From NCBI RefSeq assembly GCF_022842145.1, contig NZ_JALHQD010000011.1, positions 1 to 64,000 on the forward strand: a stretch of DNA of 64,000 nucleotides. The letters are read 5' to 3'. Position 1 is the first letter of the stretch, and the number at the start of each line of letters is the position of its first letter. Below the pieces are notes generated by a model. It was not told the DNA's origin and made no database searches. It saw only the letters and a list, made by a program, of their open reading frames with translations. This stretch comes from Tabrizicola sp. (GTDB lineage: Bacteria; Pseudomonadota; Alphaproteobacteria; Rhodobacterales; Rhodobacteraceae). Shown here one piece after another: positions 7,255 through 17,047 of the stretch. The position numbers were made by a program, and so were the translations under genes.

Positions 7255-7965
7255 TTATGCCGGGTGGTCGGGCGGTGGCGGCAAGGCCTGGGCGAAGGCG
7301 CGGATCTCTTGCAGAACATGATCCGGACTGTGGCGCGTGAACGTCTTGAAGATCGTTTCGACCTTTATCCCCGGCAGCTCGATCTTGCGCAGAAAGCCAT
7401 CCGGACGCTGGATTGCCCAGGATTGCAGGCCCCGGCCATGCAGCCAGCGCGCGTATCGCACATCAACGAACTTCTGACTGCCCGCCATGAAATCGGACGG
7501 GGCCACATTCCGGCCGAGCGCGAGGACGGTTCCGGTCCCCAGCTGATGCACCCGCGTCGAGGTGGCAAGCGGCTCATCGCATTGATAGGTGGTCCTGCCG
7601 CGGATCAGCGGGCCCTGGTCGGGGTGGTAGATCGTGCCGTGCAGGCCGACCACCACCCGGTCCAGGTCCAAACCGTCGCCGATGTGTCTAAGCGTGGTCA
7701 CATGCATCGGGTGGTACAGCAGGTCGTCATCCGCCATGACAACCAGATCGTCCGAAGCAACCTTTAAGGCAAACTTGCCCACATCCTTCAGGTCCTCTGA
7801 CGGAATCCACGGGGTGACGTTCCGGAAGGCCGTCAGGAAAGCAGGAACTTCGGTGAATTCGTTGAGGCAAAGGAATACCTGATCGACCTGCGGTGCGATG
7901 GTCGCAAGGGCTTGCTCCAGCATCTGCAGCCGGGGCGGATAGGTGGCGATATGAGCGCGGATCAT
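7255..7965 (-). CDS. glycosyltransferase (family 2-like)
   Basis: From ATG 7965 the product is 236 residues and starts MIRAHIATYPPRLQMLEQAL, typical of small GT-A glycosyltransferases. A VVMADDDLLY segment supplies the acidic DxD-type metal and nucleotide-sugar site. The frame stays open to a TTG at 8151, but the extension is Arg-rich and unlike the family, so the shorter start is chosen with moderate certainty. The sugar and acceptor are unknown. It is the first host gene beside the prophage; its 3' end appears intact. Confidence 0.7.
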   Translation of the reverse strand: MIRAHIATYPPRLQMLEQALATIAPQVDQVFLCLNEFTEVPAFLTAFRNVTPWIPSEDLKDVGKFALKVASDDLVVMADDDLLYHPMHVTTLRHIGDGLDLDRVVVGLHGTIYHPDQGPLIRGRTTYQCDEPLATSTRVHQLGTGTVLALGRNVAPSDFMAGSQKFVDVRYARWLHGRGLQSWAIQRPDGFLRKIELPGIKVETIFKTFTRHSPDHVLQEIRAFAQALPPPPDHPA

Positions 7966-8149
7966 GGAGCGTTGGAAAGCATGACGGGCACAAGCCAAAG
8001 CCCCCGCGCGTCGCGGTCGGAGGCGTGGATCGGGAAAGACCTTTGCCCGGTGCGCTATAGATCTGCTCTGGTCAACAGGAAACCCCTTCTTTGCCACCAG
8101 ATGGTCGGTGCATAGCCGGGCATTCGTCAAGCTACGCGACATCGAAGGC

Positions 8150-8180
8150 AAAAAAGCCCCTGTGCGGGGGGCACAGGGGC
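8150..8180 (-). terminator. rho-independent terminator downstream of trpS
   Basis: A perfect 10-bp stem GCCCCTGTGC / GCACAGGGGC (8156-8165 with 8171-8180) and a 5-nt loop is followed on the minus strand by a run of T. It lies about 145 bp after the trpS stop and reads leftwards. It also falls at the extreme 5' side of the glycosyltransferase frame, which supports the shorter glycosyltransferase start. Confidence 0.85.
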
Positions 8181-8324
8181 ATGTCGGGAACGGTCCTGAC
8201 CCTCAGGGGACAGCTGGCCGGACCGGGCGATGGGGACAGATCGCATCTCCGAACACCCTCACCCTAGGCAACCGATGAATCCGCAATGTGACAGGCACTG
8301 TCAGAGACTGCGGAAACCTGTGGA

Positions 8325-9377
8325 TCATTTCCGCCGCGAACGGATCATGCCGGTGATGTCGTAGACCTGCTCCAGGATCGGCCTTGCAAGGGCGTCGGCG
8401 CGGTCAGCCCCGTCGGCCAGGATGCGGTCGATCTCGGCCGGGTCAGCCATCAGGCGGTTCATCTCGGCGGTGATGGGCGAAAGCTTGGCCACCGCAAGAT
8501 CGGCCAGCGCGGGCTTGAAGATGCCGAACTGGGCGCCCGCGAAATCCTGGACGACCTGGTCGACGGAATGGCCGGACAGGGCGGCGTAGATGTTGACCAG
8601 GTTCCGCGCCTCCGGTCGGTCCTTCAGGCCCTCGACGCTGTCCGGCAGTGGTTCGGGGTCGGTCTTGGCCTTGCGGATCTTGGCGGCGATGGCGTCGGCG
8701 TCGTCCGTGAGGTTGATGCGCGACTGATCGGACGGATCGGACTTCGACATCTTCTTGGTACCGTCGCGCAGCGACATGACGCGGGTGGCCGCACCTTCGA
8801 TCAGCGGATCGACCACCGGGAAGAAGTCCACCCCGTAGTCGTTGTTGAACTTGATCGCGATGTCGCGGGTCAGCTCCAGGTGCTGCTTCTGGTCTTCGCC
8901 CACCGGGACCATCGTGGCGTGGTACGCAAGGATGTCGGCGGCCATCAGCGCAGGGTAGGCATATAGCCCCAGCGAGACGTTCTCGGAGTTCTTGCCCGCC
9001 TTGTCCTTGAACTGGGTCATGCGGCTCATCCAGCCCATGCGCGCGACGCAGTTGAAGATCCAGCCCAGTTCCGCATGGGCGCTGACCTGGGACTGGTTGA
9101 ACAGGATGGACCGCTGCGGGTCGATGCCCGCCGCGATGAAGGCGGCTGCCCCCTCGCGCGTGGCGTGGCGCAGCTTGGCGGGGTCCTGCCACGTGGTGAT
9201 CGCATGCATGTCGACCAGGCAGTAGATCGTCTCGATCCCCTCGTCCTGCTTTTCGACGAAGCGTTTCAGCGCGCCAAGGTAGTTGCCCAGCGTGATCCCG
9301 CCCGAGGGCTGGATGCCCGAAAAGATGCGGGGTTTGAAGGATGTCGGCGTTTGGACCGCCGAAGCCGGGGAGGACAT
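8325..9377 (-). CDS. trpS: tryptophan--tRNA ligase
   Basis: The 350-residue protein is a class I aminoacyl-tRNA synthetase that charges tRNA-Trp in the cytoplasm. The ATP-site signature [17 protein letters not shown] (residues 21-37) stands in for the HIGH motif, and KMSKS is at residues 209-213. [16 protein letters not shown] (159-174) is the conserved tryptophan-pocket and dimer region. Length is normal for bacterial TrpS. The gene diverges from the rhomboid-like gene and ends before a clear terminator. Confidence 0.97.
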   Translation of the reverse strand: MSSPASAVQTPTSFKPRIFSGIQPSGGITLGNYLGALKRFVEKQDEGIETIYCLVDMHAITTWQDPAKLRHATREGAAAFIAAGIDPQRSILFNQSQVSAHAELGWIFNCVARMGWMSRMTQFKDKAGKNSENVSLGLYAYPALMAADILAYHATMVPVGEDQKQHLELTRDIAIKFNNDYGVDFFPVVDPLIEGAATRVMSLRDGTKKMSKSDPSDQSRINLTDDADAIAAKIRKAKTDPEPLPDSVEGLKDRPEARNLVNIYAALSGHSVDQVVQDFAGAQFGIFKPALADLAVAKLSPITAEMNRLMADPAEIDRILADGADRADALARPILEQVYDITGMIRSRRK

Positions 9378-9473
9378 GGTTTGGCTCCGTCTGGATTAAG
9401 CTTGCGAACCCGCGTAATCCAAGGGGCAACAGGCGTCAATCAGGGCGCGTTGCAGGATACAGGCAGGACAGGC

Positions 9474-10160
9474 ATGGATCAGGACCCGAACGCACCCCCC
9501 TTGAACCCGCTGCCGCCGGTCGTCTGGATCCTGGCCCTGCCCTTGATCGCGATGGAGCTGGTGCTGACCCTGGCCGAACGCGGTCTGGTCGGTGGCGCGC
9601 AAGGAATCAGCTGGCGGCTGCAGGCGGTTGAACGCTTTGGGCTGTTTCCCGAGCTTCTCAAGTATCAAGCGGCGAACGGCGGCCAGCCGCTGGACGAACT
9701 GCATCGGCTGGTCAGCTACGTTCTGGTGCACGGCAGCTTCACCCATGCGCTGTTTGCCGTGGTGATGTTGCTGGCGCTTGGCAAGATGGTCGCCGAGGTC
9801 TTCCGCTGGTGGGGCGTCGTGGTGGTGTTCCTTGGATCGGCGGCAGTGGCGGCCGCGGCCTATGGGTTGCTGGTCCCCGACCGGGTGCAGCTGATCGGCA
9901 GCTTTCCGGCAGTCTACGGGCTGATCGGGGCGTTCACCTTCTTGATCTGGACCAATCTTGCCCGCGTCGGTGCGAACAAGTTCCGTGCTTTCAGCCTGAT
10001 CGGGGCGCTGCTGTTTGTGCAGCTGGTGTTCGGGCTCTTGTTCGGGGCCGGCTGGGACTGGGTCGCCGACATCGCGGGCTTTGCGGCCGGGTTCCTGCTG
10101 TCCTTCGTCGTCGCACCCGGCGGGTTCCGGCGGGTGCTGGACCAGATGCGTCAGCGCTGA
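9474..10160 (+). CDS. rhomboid-family membrane protein lacking catalytic residues
   Basis: The 228-residue protein has about six hydrophobic spans and the rhomboid layout, including VSYVLVHGSFTHALF (residues 80-94) before the core. Where active rhomboids carry GASG(A)xxG it reads GSFPAVYG (142-149), with Phe144 at the serine position. The catalytic-histidine region reads ADIAGF, with Asp199 in place of His. So it should be a pseudoprotease, perhaps binding membrane clients without cutting them. The 3' end overlaps that of murJ by 10 bp. The frame is open further upstream over trpS, but ATG 9474 is the first plausible start. Confidence 0.8.
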   Translation: MDQDPNAPPLNPLPPVVWILALPLIAMELVLTLAERGLVGGAQGISWRLQAVERFGLFPELLKYQAANGGQPLDELHRLVSYVLVHGSFTHALFAVVMLLALGKMVAEVFRWWGVVVVFLGSAAVAAAAYGLLVPDRVQLIGSFPAVYGLIGAFTFLIWTNLARVGANKFRAFSLIGALLFVQLVFGLLFGAGWDWVADIAGFAAGFLLSFVVAPGGFRRVLDQMRQR

Positions 10161-11692
10161 CGGCGAAGCGCCTTCAGATCGGAGAGGCGTACCGCCTTCA
10201 ATCCGAAGGCGGCGATGGCGTAAGTCACCATGCCAAGCGCGATCAGCAGGACCAGGGCCAGCACGCGGTAGGCCCGCGCCTCCAGCATCGGTTGCAGCAG
10301 GCTCCAACCGCCCCAAAGTGCCGCTCCCATCAGGGCAGAGGCCAGGGCGATCCGCCAGAAGCGCGACAGGAACCGGGCGTCGAAGCGGGTTTCCTCACCC
10401 AGCCGCCGCGCGCCCCACCAGAGTTGTGCGACCATGACCCAGGCGGACAGCGTGGTGGCCCAGGCGGCGGCAGAGAAGCCGATCCAGGGCATCAGGCCGA
10501 AGGCGAGGGCCGCGTTCAGAACCATCGATGCGACGGCATACTGGAACGGCCGTTTCGTATCCTCGCGGGCATAGAACAGGGGTTGCAGGGCCTTCTGCAG
10601 GACAAAGGCCGGCAGGCCGAGGCCATAGATCGCCAGCGCAAGCGCTGTGGCGGCGGTGTCTTCCGGTCCGAAGGCGCCGCGCTGGTACAGGACCTCGGTG
10701 ATCGGCAGCGCGATGACTACCAGCGCTACGGCGGCGGGGAGGGTCAGGAGCAGCGCGAATTCGGTGCCACGGTTGAACGCCTCACGCCCGCCCGCGCTGT
10801 CACCGGCCTGCAGGCGGCGGGAAAGCTCGGGGAGAAGGACGGTGCCGACGGCGATGGCGACGACCCCAAGGGGCAGCTGGTACAGGCGGTCGGCATAGAC
10901 GAGCCACGAGATGGCACCCTCGGTCCCTGACGCGACCTGCCGCGAGACGAGAAGGTTGATCTGCACGACCCCGCCGACCAGCAGCGCGGGACCCATCGTG
11001 ACCATCAGGCGACGGAAGTCCGGCGTCAGGCGCGGCAGTCGCAGGCGGGGGATGAACCCGATCCGGCGGGCGGCGTAAAGCGTCCAGCCCAGTTGCGCGA
11101 TGCCGGTGATGGGCGTCGTCCAAGCCAGCGTTTTCCCCATGTCCCAGCCGTAATAGTGGGCCAGCATCATCGCGACGATGAAGACCACGTTCATCAGGAC
11201 CGGGACGGCCCCGGCCTCGGCAAAGTGGCCGTGGGCGTTCAGGATGCCGGAGAGAAGCGCAAAGAGCGAGATGAAGCCGATGTAGACAAAGGTGATCCGG
11301 CCGAAATCGACGGCCATGTCGAAGCGTCCGTCCCCGACGAAGCCCGAAGCCATCGCCCAGACGAGAAGCGGCATGGCAAGCGTGCCAAGCAGCGTGAAGA
11401 TCAGCAGGAACGCAGTCAGCCCGGAGAAGGCGTTCTGCGCGAAGTCCTCGGCATCTTCTCCGGCTTCCAGTTTCTTGGAATAGAGCGGCACGAAGGCCTG
11501 GTTGAACGCGCCTTCTGCAAAGAAGCGGCGAAACATGTTGGGCAGCGAAAAGGCCACGTTGAAGGCGTCCGCCACCGGCCCCGCGCCCAGGTAGGCGGCC
11601 ATCATCAACTCGCGCACCAGACCCGCGCCGCGCGACACGAGTGTCCAGCCGCCCAGCGTCACGATGTTGCGGATCATGCCGCGAGAGCTCAT
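10151..11692 (-). CDS. murJ: lipid II flippase MurJ
   Basis: The 513-residue protein has about 14 hydrophobic spans and the family opening GGWTLVSRGAGLVRELMMAA, followed by DAFNVAFSLPNMFRRFFAEGAF. MurJ moves lipid-linked peptidoglycan precursor across the inner membrane and is essential in most Gram-negative bacteria. The start overlaps the stop of glnD in an ATGA. The pairing glnD-murJ is common in alphaproteobacteria. An alternative start 5 codons in (MIRNIV) is possible. Confidence 0.97.
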   Translation of the reverse strand: MSSRGMIRNIVTLGGWTLVSRGAGLVRELMMAAYLGAGPVADAFNVAFSLPNMFRRFFAEGAFNQAFVPLYSKKLEAGEDAEDFAQNAFSGLTAFLLIFTLLGTLAMPLLVWAMASGFVGDGRFDMAVDFGRITFVYIGFISLFALLSGILNAHGHFAEAGAVPVLMNVVFIVAMMLAHYYGWDMGKTLAWTTPITGIAQLGWTLYAARRIGFIPRLRLPRLTPDFRRLMVTMGPALLVGGVVQINLLVSRQVASGTEGAISWLVYADRLYQLPLGVVAIAVGTVLLPELSRRLQAGDSAGGREAFNRGTEFALLLTLPAAVALVVIALPITEVLYQRGAFGPEDTAATALALAIYGLGLPAFVLQKALQPLFYAREDTKRPFQYAVASMVLNAALAFGLMPWIGFSAAAWATTLSAWVMVAQLWWGARRLGEETRFDARFLSRFWRIALASALMGAALWGGWSLLQPMLEARAYRVLALVLLIALGMVTYAIAAFGLKAVRLSDLKALRRQR

Positions 11693-14457
11693 GCGATGGC
11701 CCTTTCGGCCCCTTCGACGATGGCTTGGCGCAGCTTCTTCTCCAGTGCTTCCTGGCGGTGCTTCTGGTGCAGCTTCAGGCCGAACATGTCCTTGACGTAG
11801 AAGGTGTCGACCACCTGCGCGCCATAGGTCGCGATCACGGCGCTGGCGATGTAGATGTTGTTCGTGGCCAGCGTGCGGGTGAGGTCATAAAGCAAGCCGG
11901 GCCGGTCGCGCGTGTCCACCTCGATGATGGTGTAGATGTCCGACCCTTCGTTGTCGAACATGATGTGGGTCGGGAAGCGGAACTCACGTTCACGCTTCTT
12001 GATCTTGTCGCGGTCCTTCAGCGCCTCGCGGGCAAGGACCTCGCCCTTCAGGGTCTTGTCGATCATCCCCCGCAGGCGCGGCAGGCGCGAAACTTCGTAA
12101 GGGTGGCCCTCGATGTCCTGGACCCAGAAGACGGCGGTCGCGTAGCCGTCCTTCGAGGTATAGGTCCGCGCGTCCACGACGTTCGCGCCGACCAGTGCCA
12201 GGGCCCCCGCAAGACGGCTGAAGATGCCGGGGTGGTCGGCCAGGGCAAAGCAGGCGCGGGTCGCGTCGCGGTCGGGATCGGGGTGCAGGTCGATGCGGAT
12301 TTCGTCATCGCCAAGGCCTTGGAGAAGCCGGGCAAAGACCTCGTGGGTGTCGGTGGACAGGCCTTGCCAGTAGGGCGCGTAGTGGCGCGTCGTCTCATGC
12401 TCCAGCGCGGCGGCGTCCCAGCCGGACAGGCGCTCGCGCAGGGCAAGCGTGGCGTCGGCCTGCCGGTTCTCGCGGTTCAGGGTTTCAAGCCCGCCTTCCA
12501 GTGCGTCGGCGGTCTGCTTGTAAAGCTGCCGCAGCAGCATGGCCTTCCAGTTGTTCCAGGTGCCCGGCCCCACGCCGCGGATGTCGCAGACGGTCAGCAC
12601 GGTCAGCAGGTCAAGCCGCTTGCGGGTGCGGACCGCCTTGGCAAAGTCGCGTACCGTCCTGGGGTCGCCGATGTCGCGCTTCTGCGCCATGTCGGACATC
12701 AGAAGGTGATAGCGCACCAGCCATTCGACCGTCTCGCATTCCTCGGCATCCAGACCCAGCCGCGGGGCCACCCGGCGGGATATCTGTGCGCCGAGGATGG
12801 AGTGATCCTCGGGCCTACCTTTGCCGATGTCATGCAGAAGCAGCGCCACGTACAGCACCCGCCGGTTCACGCCATCCTTCAGGATCGAGGAAGACAAAGG
12901 CAAATCCTCGACCAGTTCGCCGCGTTCGATCTGGGCCAGGCAACTGATGGTCTGGATGATGTGCTCGTCGACCGTGTAGTGGTGGTAGACGTTGAACTGC
13001 ATCATCGCGACGATGGCTTCAAATTCGGGAATGAAGGCCGACAGCACGCCCAGCTCGTTCATCCGGCGGAGCGAACGTTCGGGGTTTCCGTGCTTCAGCA
13101 GCAGGTCCAGGAAGATGCGCTGCGCCTCGGGGTCCTCGCGCATTTCGTCGTCGATGAGGTCGAGGTTCGAGGTCACGATCCGCATGACGTTGGGGTGCAG
13201 CAGATATTTGGTCCGCAGGCCTTCCTCGAAAACGCGAAGGAGGTTCAGCTTGTCCGCCAGAAACGCCTTCGGATCGACGACATCGATGCGCCCCTGCACC
13301 AGCTTGTAACCGGCCTTCACCCGCTTGGTCAGCTTGAAGATGCCGAACAGGCTGGCTTCCCGCTTGGCGTGGCGGGCTTCCAGCTCGGTCAGGAAGATGC
13401 GGGTAAGTTCGCCGACGCGGGTGGCAAGGCGGAAGTAGTCCTGCATGAAATGCTCGACCGCGCGCCGTCCCGCCGTGTCGCGGTACCCCATCCGGGCGGC
13501 GACCTCGACCTGCTGGTCGAAGGTCAGCGTGTCCGTCGGTCTGCCGGTGATGTAATGGAGGTGACAGCGCACGGCCCAGAGAAAATCCTCGGCGCGGGCG
13601 AAACTGTCGAATTCCTCGCGCGACAGGAGGCCCGCCCCGACCAGCCCCTCGGCAGACGGCACGCGGTGCAGATACTTGCCGATCCAGTACAGCGTCTGCA
13701 GATCGCGCAGCCCGCCTTTCCCCTCTTTGACGTTCGGTTCCAGCACGTAGCGCTGGCCACCCTGGCGCTTGTGGCGTTCCGCCCGCTCGGCCAGTTTCGC
13801 CTCGATGAATTCCGGGCCGGAGTTCCGGAAGAGTTCGCCCCAGAGCCGGGCCTCGAGCTCTTCGGCCAGCGGGCGGTGGCCGCAGATGAACCGGTGCTCC
13901 AGAAGGGCGGTGCGGATGGTGATGTCGTCACGTCCAAGCCGCAGGCAGTCCTTCACTGTCCGACTGGAATGGCCGACCTTCAGCTTCAGGTCCCACAGCA
14001 TGTAAAGCATCGTCTCGATGACGCTTTCAGCCCAGGGCGTGATCTTCCAGGGCGTCAGGAACAGAAGGTCGACGTCGGACTGCGGAGCCATCTCGGCGCG
14101 CCCGTATCCGCCGACGCCAAGGACGGCAATGCGCTCGGATTCGGTCGGGTTGGCCAGTGGGTGAAGCCGCATTGCCGCGGCCAGAGTGACCTGCACCAGG
14201 ACATCGGTCAGTGCCGCCTGGGCATAGATCAGCGCCCTGGCCTCGCCCGGAGCGGCGCGGAAGGCGGCCTCGAACTTGGCCGCAGCCTCCGCTTTTGCAG
14301 CCTGCAAATGGCCGACCACCACGGCGCGCGCCGATTTGTGATCGGCGGCCCCCCTCAAGGCGTTCAGCACCAAGGCGGTCAGCCGGTCGACATCCGGCAC
14401 AGGATAAGAGGTCCCGACCGCCAGCGGCGCAACCGGGACCTCGGTAGCAGTGTCCAC
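11689..14457 (-). CDS. glnD: [protein-PII] uridylyltransferase/uridylyl-removing enzyme
   Basis: The 922-residue protein matches GlnD length and order: a nucleotidyltransferase core with GVGGYGRAEMAPQSDVDLLF (residues 114-133), a PII-uridylyltransferase linker, an HD domain (LLHDIGKG), and two C-terminal ACT domains that sense glutamine. It adds UMP to PII when nitrogen is scarce and removes it when glutamine is high. All core motifs are intact. It is coupled to murJ by an ATGA overlap and lies 5 bp after the LpoA-like gene. Confidence 0.97.
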   Translation of the reverse strand: MDTATEVPVAPLAVGTSYPVPDVDRLTALVLNALRGAADHKSARAVVVGHLQAAKAEAAAKFEAAFRAAPGEARALIYAQAALTDVLVQVTLAAAMRLHPLANPTESERIAVLGVGGYGRAEMAPQSDVDLLFLTPWKITPWAESVIETMLYMLWDLKLKVGHSSRTVKDCLRLGRDDITIRTALLEHRFICGHRPLAEELEARLWGELFRNSGPEFIEAKLAERAERHKRQGGQRYVLEPNVKEGKGGLRDLQTLYWIGKYLHRVPSAEGLVGAGLLSREEFDSFARAEDFLWAVRCHLHYITGRPTDTLTFDQQVEVAARMGYRDTAGRRAVEHFMQDYFRLATRVGELTRIFLTELEARHAKREASLFGIFKLTKRVKAGYKLVQGRIDVVDPKAFLADKLNLLRVFEEGLRTKYLLHPNVMRIVTSNLDLIDDEMREDPEAQRIFLDLLLKHGNPERSLRRMNELGVLSAFIPEFEAIVAMMQFNVYHHYTVDEHIIQTISCLAQIERGELVEDLPLSSSILKDGVNRRVLYVALLLHDIGKGRPEDHSILGAQISRRVAPRLGLDAEECETVEWLVRYHLLMSDMAQKRDIGDPRTVRDFAKAVRTRKRLDLLTVLTVCDIRGVGPGTWNNWKAMLLRQLYKQTADALEGGLETLNRENRQADATLALRERLSGWDAAALEHETTRHYAPYWQGLSTDTHEVFARLLQGLGDDEIRIDLHPDPDRDATRACFALADHPGIFSRLAGALALVGANVVDARTYTSKDGYATAVFWVQDIEGHPYEVSRLPRLRGMIDKTLKGEVLAREALKDRDKIKKREREFRFPTHIMFDNEGSDIYTIIEVDTRDRPGLLYDLTRTLATNNIYIASAVIATYGAQVVDTFYVKDMFGLKLHQKHRQEALEKKLRQAIVEGAERAIA

Positions 14458-14462
14458 GATCC

Positions 14463-15635
14463 TCAGAACCCGGCGCCGCCGAAGCTGCGCGGCGCAGCAT
14501 CGATCACCACGACCTGGTTCGTGCGGATCGTCGCAACGGCGAGACCGCGCTCGTTCGTGCCGTTTGGCAGCAGGCGGAAGATGCCGGAGACACCGGCAAA
14601 GCCCGCCGACTGGGTCAGGTCGCCCTTCGCCAGCGGGGCCCCATCCTTGGCCCGGCCCGCCAAGGCGCCGATGGCCGCGATCCCGTCATAGGCCAGGGCC
14701 GCCACCGGAACCGGCTGGCTGCCATAGGCACCCTCGTAGCGCGAGCGGAACTGGGCGCTCAGGCCGGGGTCCGGCATGGCGAACCAGCCGCCCTGCACGC
14801 CCGGCAGCGAGAGTGTGGCCGGCGGAATATCCCAGCGGGTCAGCCCGATGAACTGCGTGGAGTTCTTGTCGATTCCGTTGTCGACCAGAAGCTGGCTCAG
14901 CAGCGGCAGCGCCCCCGCGGTATCCGCCGTCAGGAACAGCGCAGTCGCGCCCGAAGATTTCGCGGTGCCCACGATCCCCGTCGCAGCCTGGACTATGCCG
15001 TTCTGCGAGAACTCGTACGAAGTGACCCCGACGACCGAGCCGCCGGCTGCCGATACGCCACGTTCGATCGCGGCCTTGCCCACCTCGCCCGCGACGTTGC
15101 GGTCATGCACGATCAGCACCTTGGACTTTCCGTTCTGCACGGCATAACGGGCCAGTCGGCGCGCCGTGTTGTCGAAGGTCTGGCCCAGGACGAAGACGTT
15201 GCCGCCCGCAATGGCCGCGTTGTTCGAGAAGGCCAGCACGCTCACACCGGAATTCGCCACGGCAACACCCGCCGCGTTCGCCTCTTCCGAATAGAACGGC
15301 CCCAGGATCACCTGTGCACCTTCATCCACCGCCTGCCTGGCCAGCGCCGAGGCCTGCGCCGGGCTGCCGCCGGTCTTGTAGACGCGCAGGTCGATGTTCA
15401 CGCCCGACAGGTCCGCCATCGCCAGCCGCGCGGCGTTTTCCAGGTTCTGGCCGAAGAGCTCGTCCTGCGACTGGCCCGAGCCCGAGGGGACCAGAAGCGC
15501 GACCTGCACCGAACCGCCCCTGGACGCTGGTGTCGTGGCGGGACCGGAAGCCACGCAGCCCGAAAGGACCACGGCACCCAGCACAAACAGCATGTGAGCC
15601 AGCGACTTGCGGGCCCGGCGAATTACGGACAACAT
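14463..15635 (-). CDS. LpoA/LppC-like periplasmic-binding-fold lipoprotein (penicillin-binding protein activator)
   Basis: The 390-residue protein has a lipoprotein signal with the lipobox VLSGC (Cys27) and then a type I periplasmic-binding fold like that of LivK/LpoA (VQVALLVPSGSGQS...GQNLENAARLA). In gammaproteobacteria LpoA activates penicillin-binding protein 1A from the outer membrane; the alphaproteobacterial homologues are shorter and usually annotated as PBP activators or ABC substrate-binding proteins. The gene diverges from rsmI, the same arrangement seen in many proteobacteria (rsmI next to lpoA/yraN), which strengthens the call. Confidence 0.85.
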   Translation of the reverse strand: MLSVIRRARKSLAHMLFVLGAVVLSGCVASGPATTPASRGGSVQVALLVPSGSGQSQDELFGQNLENAARLAMADLSGVNIDLRVYKTGGSPAQASALARQAVDEGAQVILGPFYSEEANAAGVAVANSGVSVLAFSNNAAIAGGNVFVLGQTFDNTARRLARYAVQNGKSKVLIVHDRNVAGEVGKAAIERGVSAAGGSVVGVTSYEFSQNGIVQAATGIVGTAKSSGATALFLTADTAGALPLLSQLLVDNGIDKNSTQFIGLTRWDIPPATLSLPGVQGGWFAMPDPGLSAQFRSRYEGAYGSQPVPVAALAYDGIAAIGALAGRAKDGAPLAKGDLTQSAGFAGVSGIFRLLPNGTNERGLAVATIRTNQVVVIDAAPRSFGGAGF

Positions 15636-15707
15636 GGTGTTTCCTCACTGTTGCAGCGCGCTGCGTTTGCCGGTCAGGCTAATGGGTTCGATTAGGGAAG
15701 TAAACTT

Positions 15708-16595
15708 GTGAGGCAAGGCTCGGACCCGGCTGAAAGCCCGCATAAACCCGCCCTGCGCGCCATTCCGCCGGGGCTGCACCTGATCTCTACGCCCATCGGC
15801 GCGGCGCGCGACATCACGCTTCGGGCGCTGGATGTGCTGGCCGGAGCGGATGTGCTGGTGGCCGAGGACACGCGGACCCTGCGGCACCTGATGGAGATCC
15901 ACGGCGTTCCGCTGGGGACCCGCCAGGTCATCGCCTACCACGACCATTCGGGCGAAGGGCAGTTGCAGCGGCTGCTGGGCCTCATGGCCGAGGGCAAGAG
16001 CCTGGCTTATGCGTCCGAAGCGGGAACTCCGCTCATCTCGGACCCCGGTTTCGAGCTGGTGCGGGCGGTTGCCGCGGCGGGCCTCCCGATGAGCGCGGCG
16101 CCGGGGCCCTGTGCGGCGATCTGCGCGCTGACGCTGTCGGGACTGCCTTCGGACCGTTTCTTCTTTGCCGGCTTCCCGCCCTCGGCGCAGGGTGCCCGGC
16201 GCACATTCCTGGCGGATCTGGCGGCGGTGCAGGCCACGCTGATCCTGTATGAAAGCCCCAAACGTCTGGCAGCCCTCCTGTCGGAGATGGTGACCGTGCT
16301 TGGGCCGGCCCGTCAGGTCGTGGTGTGCCGCGAGCTGACCAAGCGCTTCGAAGAAGTGCTGCGTGGCGGTGCGGCCGACCTGGCGGAACAGGTTGCCCAG
16401 CGCGATATCAAGGGCGAAATCGTGGTGCTGGTCGACCGCGCCCCGCCCTCCGAGGTGACCGAGGAAAGCATCGCCGAAGCCTTGGACCAGGCCTTGAAGA
16501 CGATGTCCGTTAAGGATGCGGCAACTTTTGTGTCGCAAACTCTGGGTGTGCCGCGCAAGATCGCCTACAAGATCGCCCTCGACCGCCAAGGATAG
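15708..16595 (+). CDS. rsmI: 16S rRNA (cytidine(1402)-2'-O)-methyltransferase
   Basis: The 295-residue protein is a tetrapyrrole-methylase-fold SAM enzyme that 2'-O-methylates C1402 in the decoding centre of 16S rRNA. The family opening LHLISTPIGAARDITLRAL, the AEDTRTLRHLM stretch and ASEAGTPLISDPGFELVR are all present. The start is a GTG at 15708 after AGGGAAG. It is followed 3 bp later by yraN, the usual pair. Confidence 0.96.
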   Translation: MRQGSDPAESPHKPALRAIPPGLHLISTPIGAARDITLRALDVLAGADVLVAEDTRTLRHLMEIHGVPLGTRQVIAYHDHSGEGQLQRLLGLMAEGKSLAYASEAGTPLISDPGFELVRAVAAAGLPMSAAPGPCAAICALTLSGLPSDRFFFAGFPPSAQGARRTFLADLAAVQATLILYESPKRLAALLSEMVTVLGPARQVVVCRELTKRFEEVLRGGAADLAEQVAQRDIKGEIVVLVDRAPPSEVTEESIAEALDQALKTMSVKDAATFVSQTLGVPRKIAYKIALDRQG

Positions 16596-16598
16596 CCC

Positions 16599-16994
16599 AT
16601 GCCCTTCGACGTCGCTTCACCGGCACGGCAGTCCCGCCAGACGCGGGGGCTGACGAACTACCTTGCCGGCCACGCGGCCGAGGCATCGGTCGCGCGCCAC
16701 TACGAAGACCGGGGGATCCCGATCTGCGACCGGAACTGGCGCGGGATCACCGGCGAGATCGACCTGATCGGTCGGGATGGTGACGTGGTCGTCTTCATCG
16801 AGGTCAAGCAAAGCCGGACCCATGACCTGGCCGCCTCGCATATCTCCGACGCTCAGATCCGGCGCATCTTTGCCACCGTGGACGAATTCGTCGCCCATGA
16901 ACCCAAGGGTCTCCTGACCGACGTGCGCGTCGACCTGGCGCTGGTCGACGGCATGGGTCGCATCGAAGTTGTCGAAAACGCCTTCGCGGGTTGA
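16599..16994 (+). CDS. YraN family (UPF0102) endonuclease-fold protein
   Basis: The 131-residue protein carries the Holliday-junction-resolvase-like core GEIDLIGRDGDVVVFIEVKQ (around residues 51-70), with the E/D...EVK residues of the PD-(D/E)xK fold. Cellular substrate is not established for the family. It sits between rsmI and gshB and is probably cotranscribed with rsmI. Confidence 0.93.
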   Translation: MPFDVASPARQSRQTRGLTNYLAGHAAEASVARHYEDRGIPICDRNWRGITGEIDLIGRDGDVVVFIEVKQSRTHDLAASHISDAQIRRIFATVDEFVAHEPKGLLTDVRVDLALVDGMGRIEVVENAFAG

Positions 16995-17047
16995 ATTGCA
17001 TCTTCCGGCAGCTTCGGCCATCACTTCCCTGAATGATGGAGTGAGCC

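Noticed and set aside
7036-7767. Plus-strand open frame crossing the phage-host junction
   Set aside because: It is antisense to the glycosyltransferase and shows no family features.
11641-14691. 1016-codon plus-strand open frame
   Set aside because: It is a mirror of glnD, with low-complexity composition; glnD has every family motif on the other strand.
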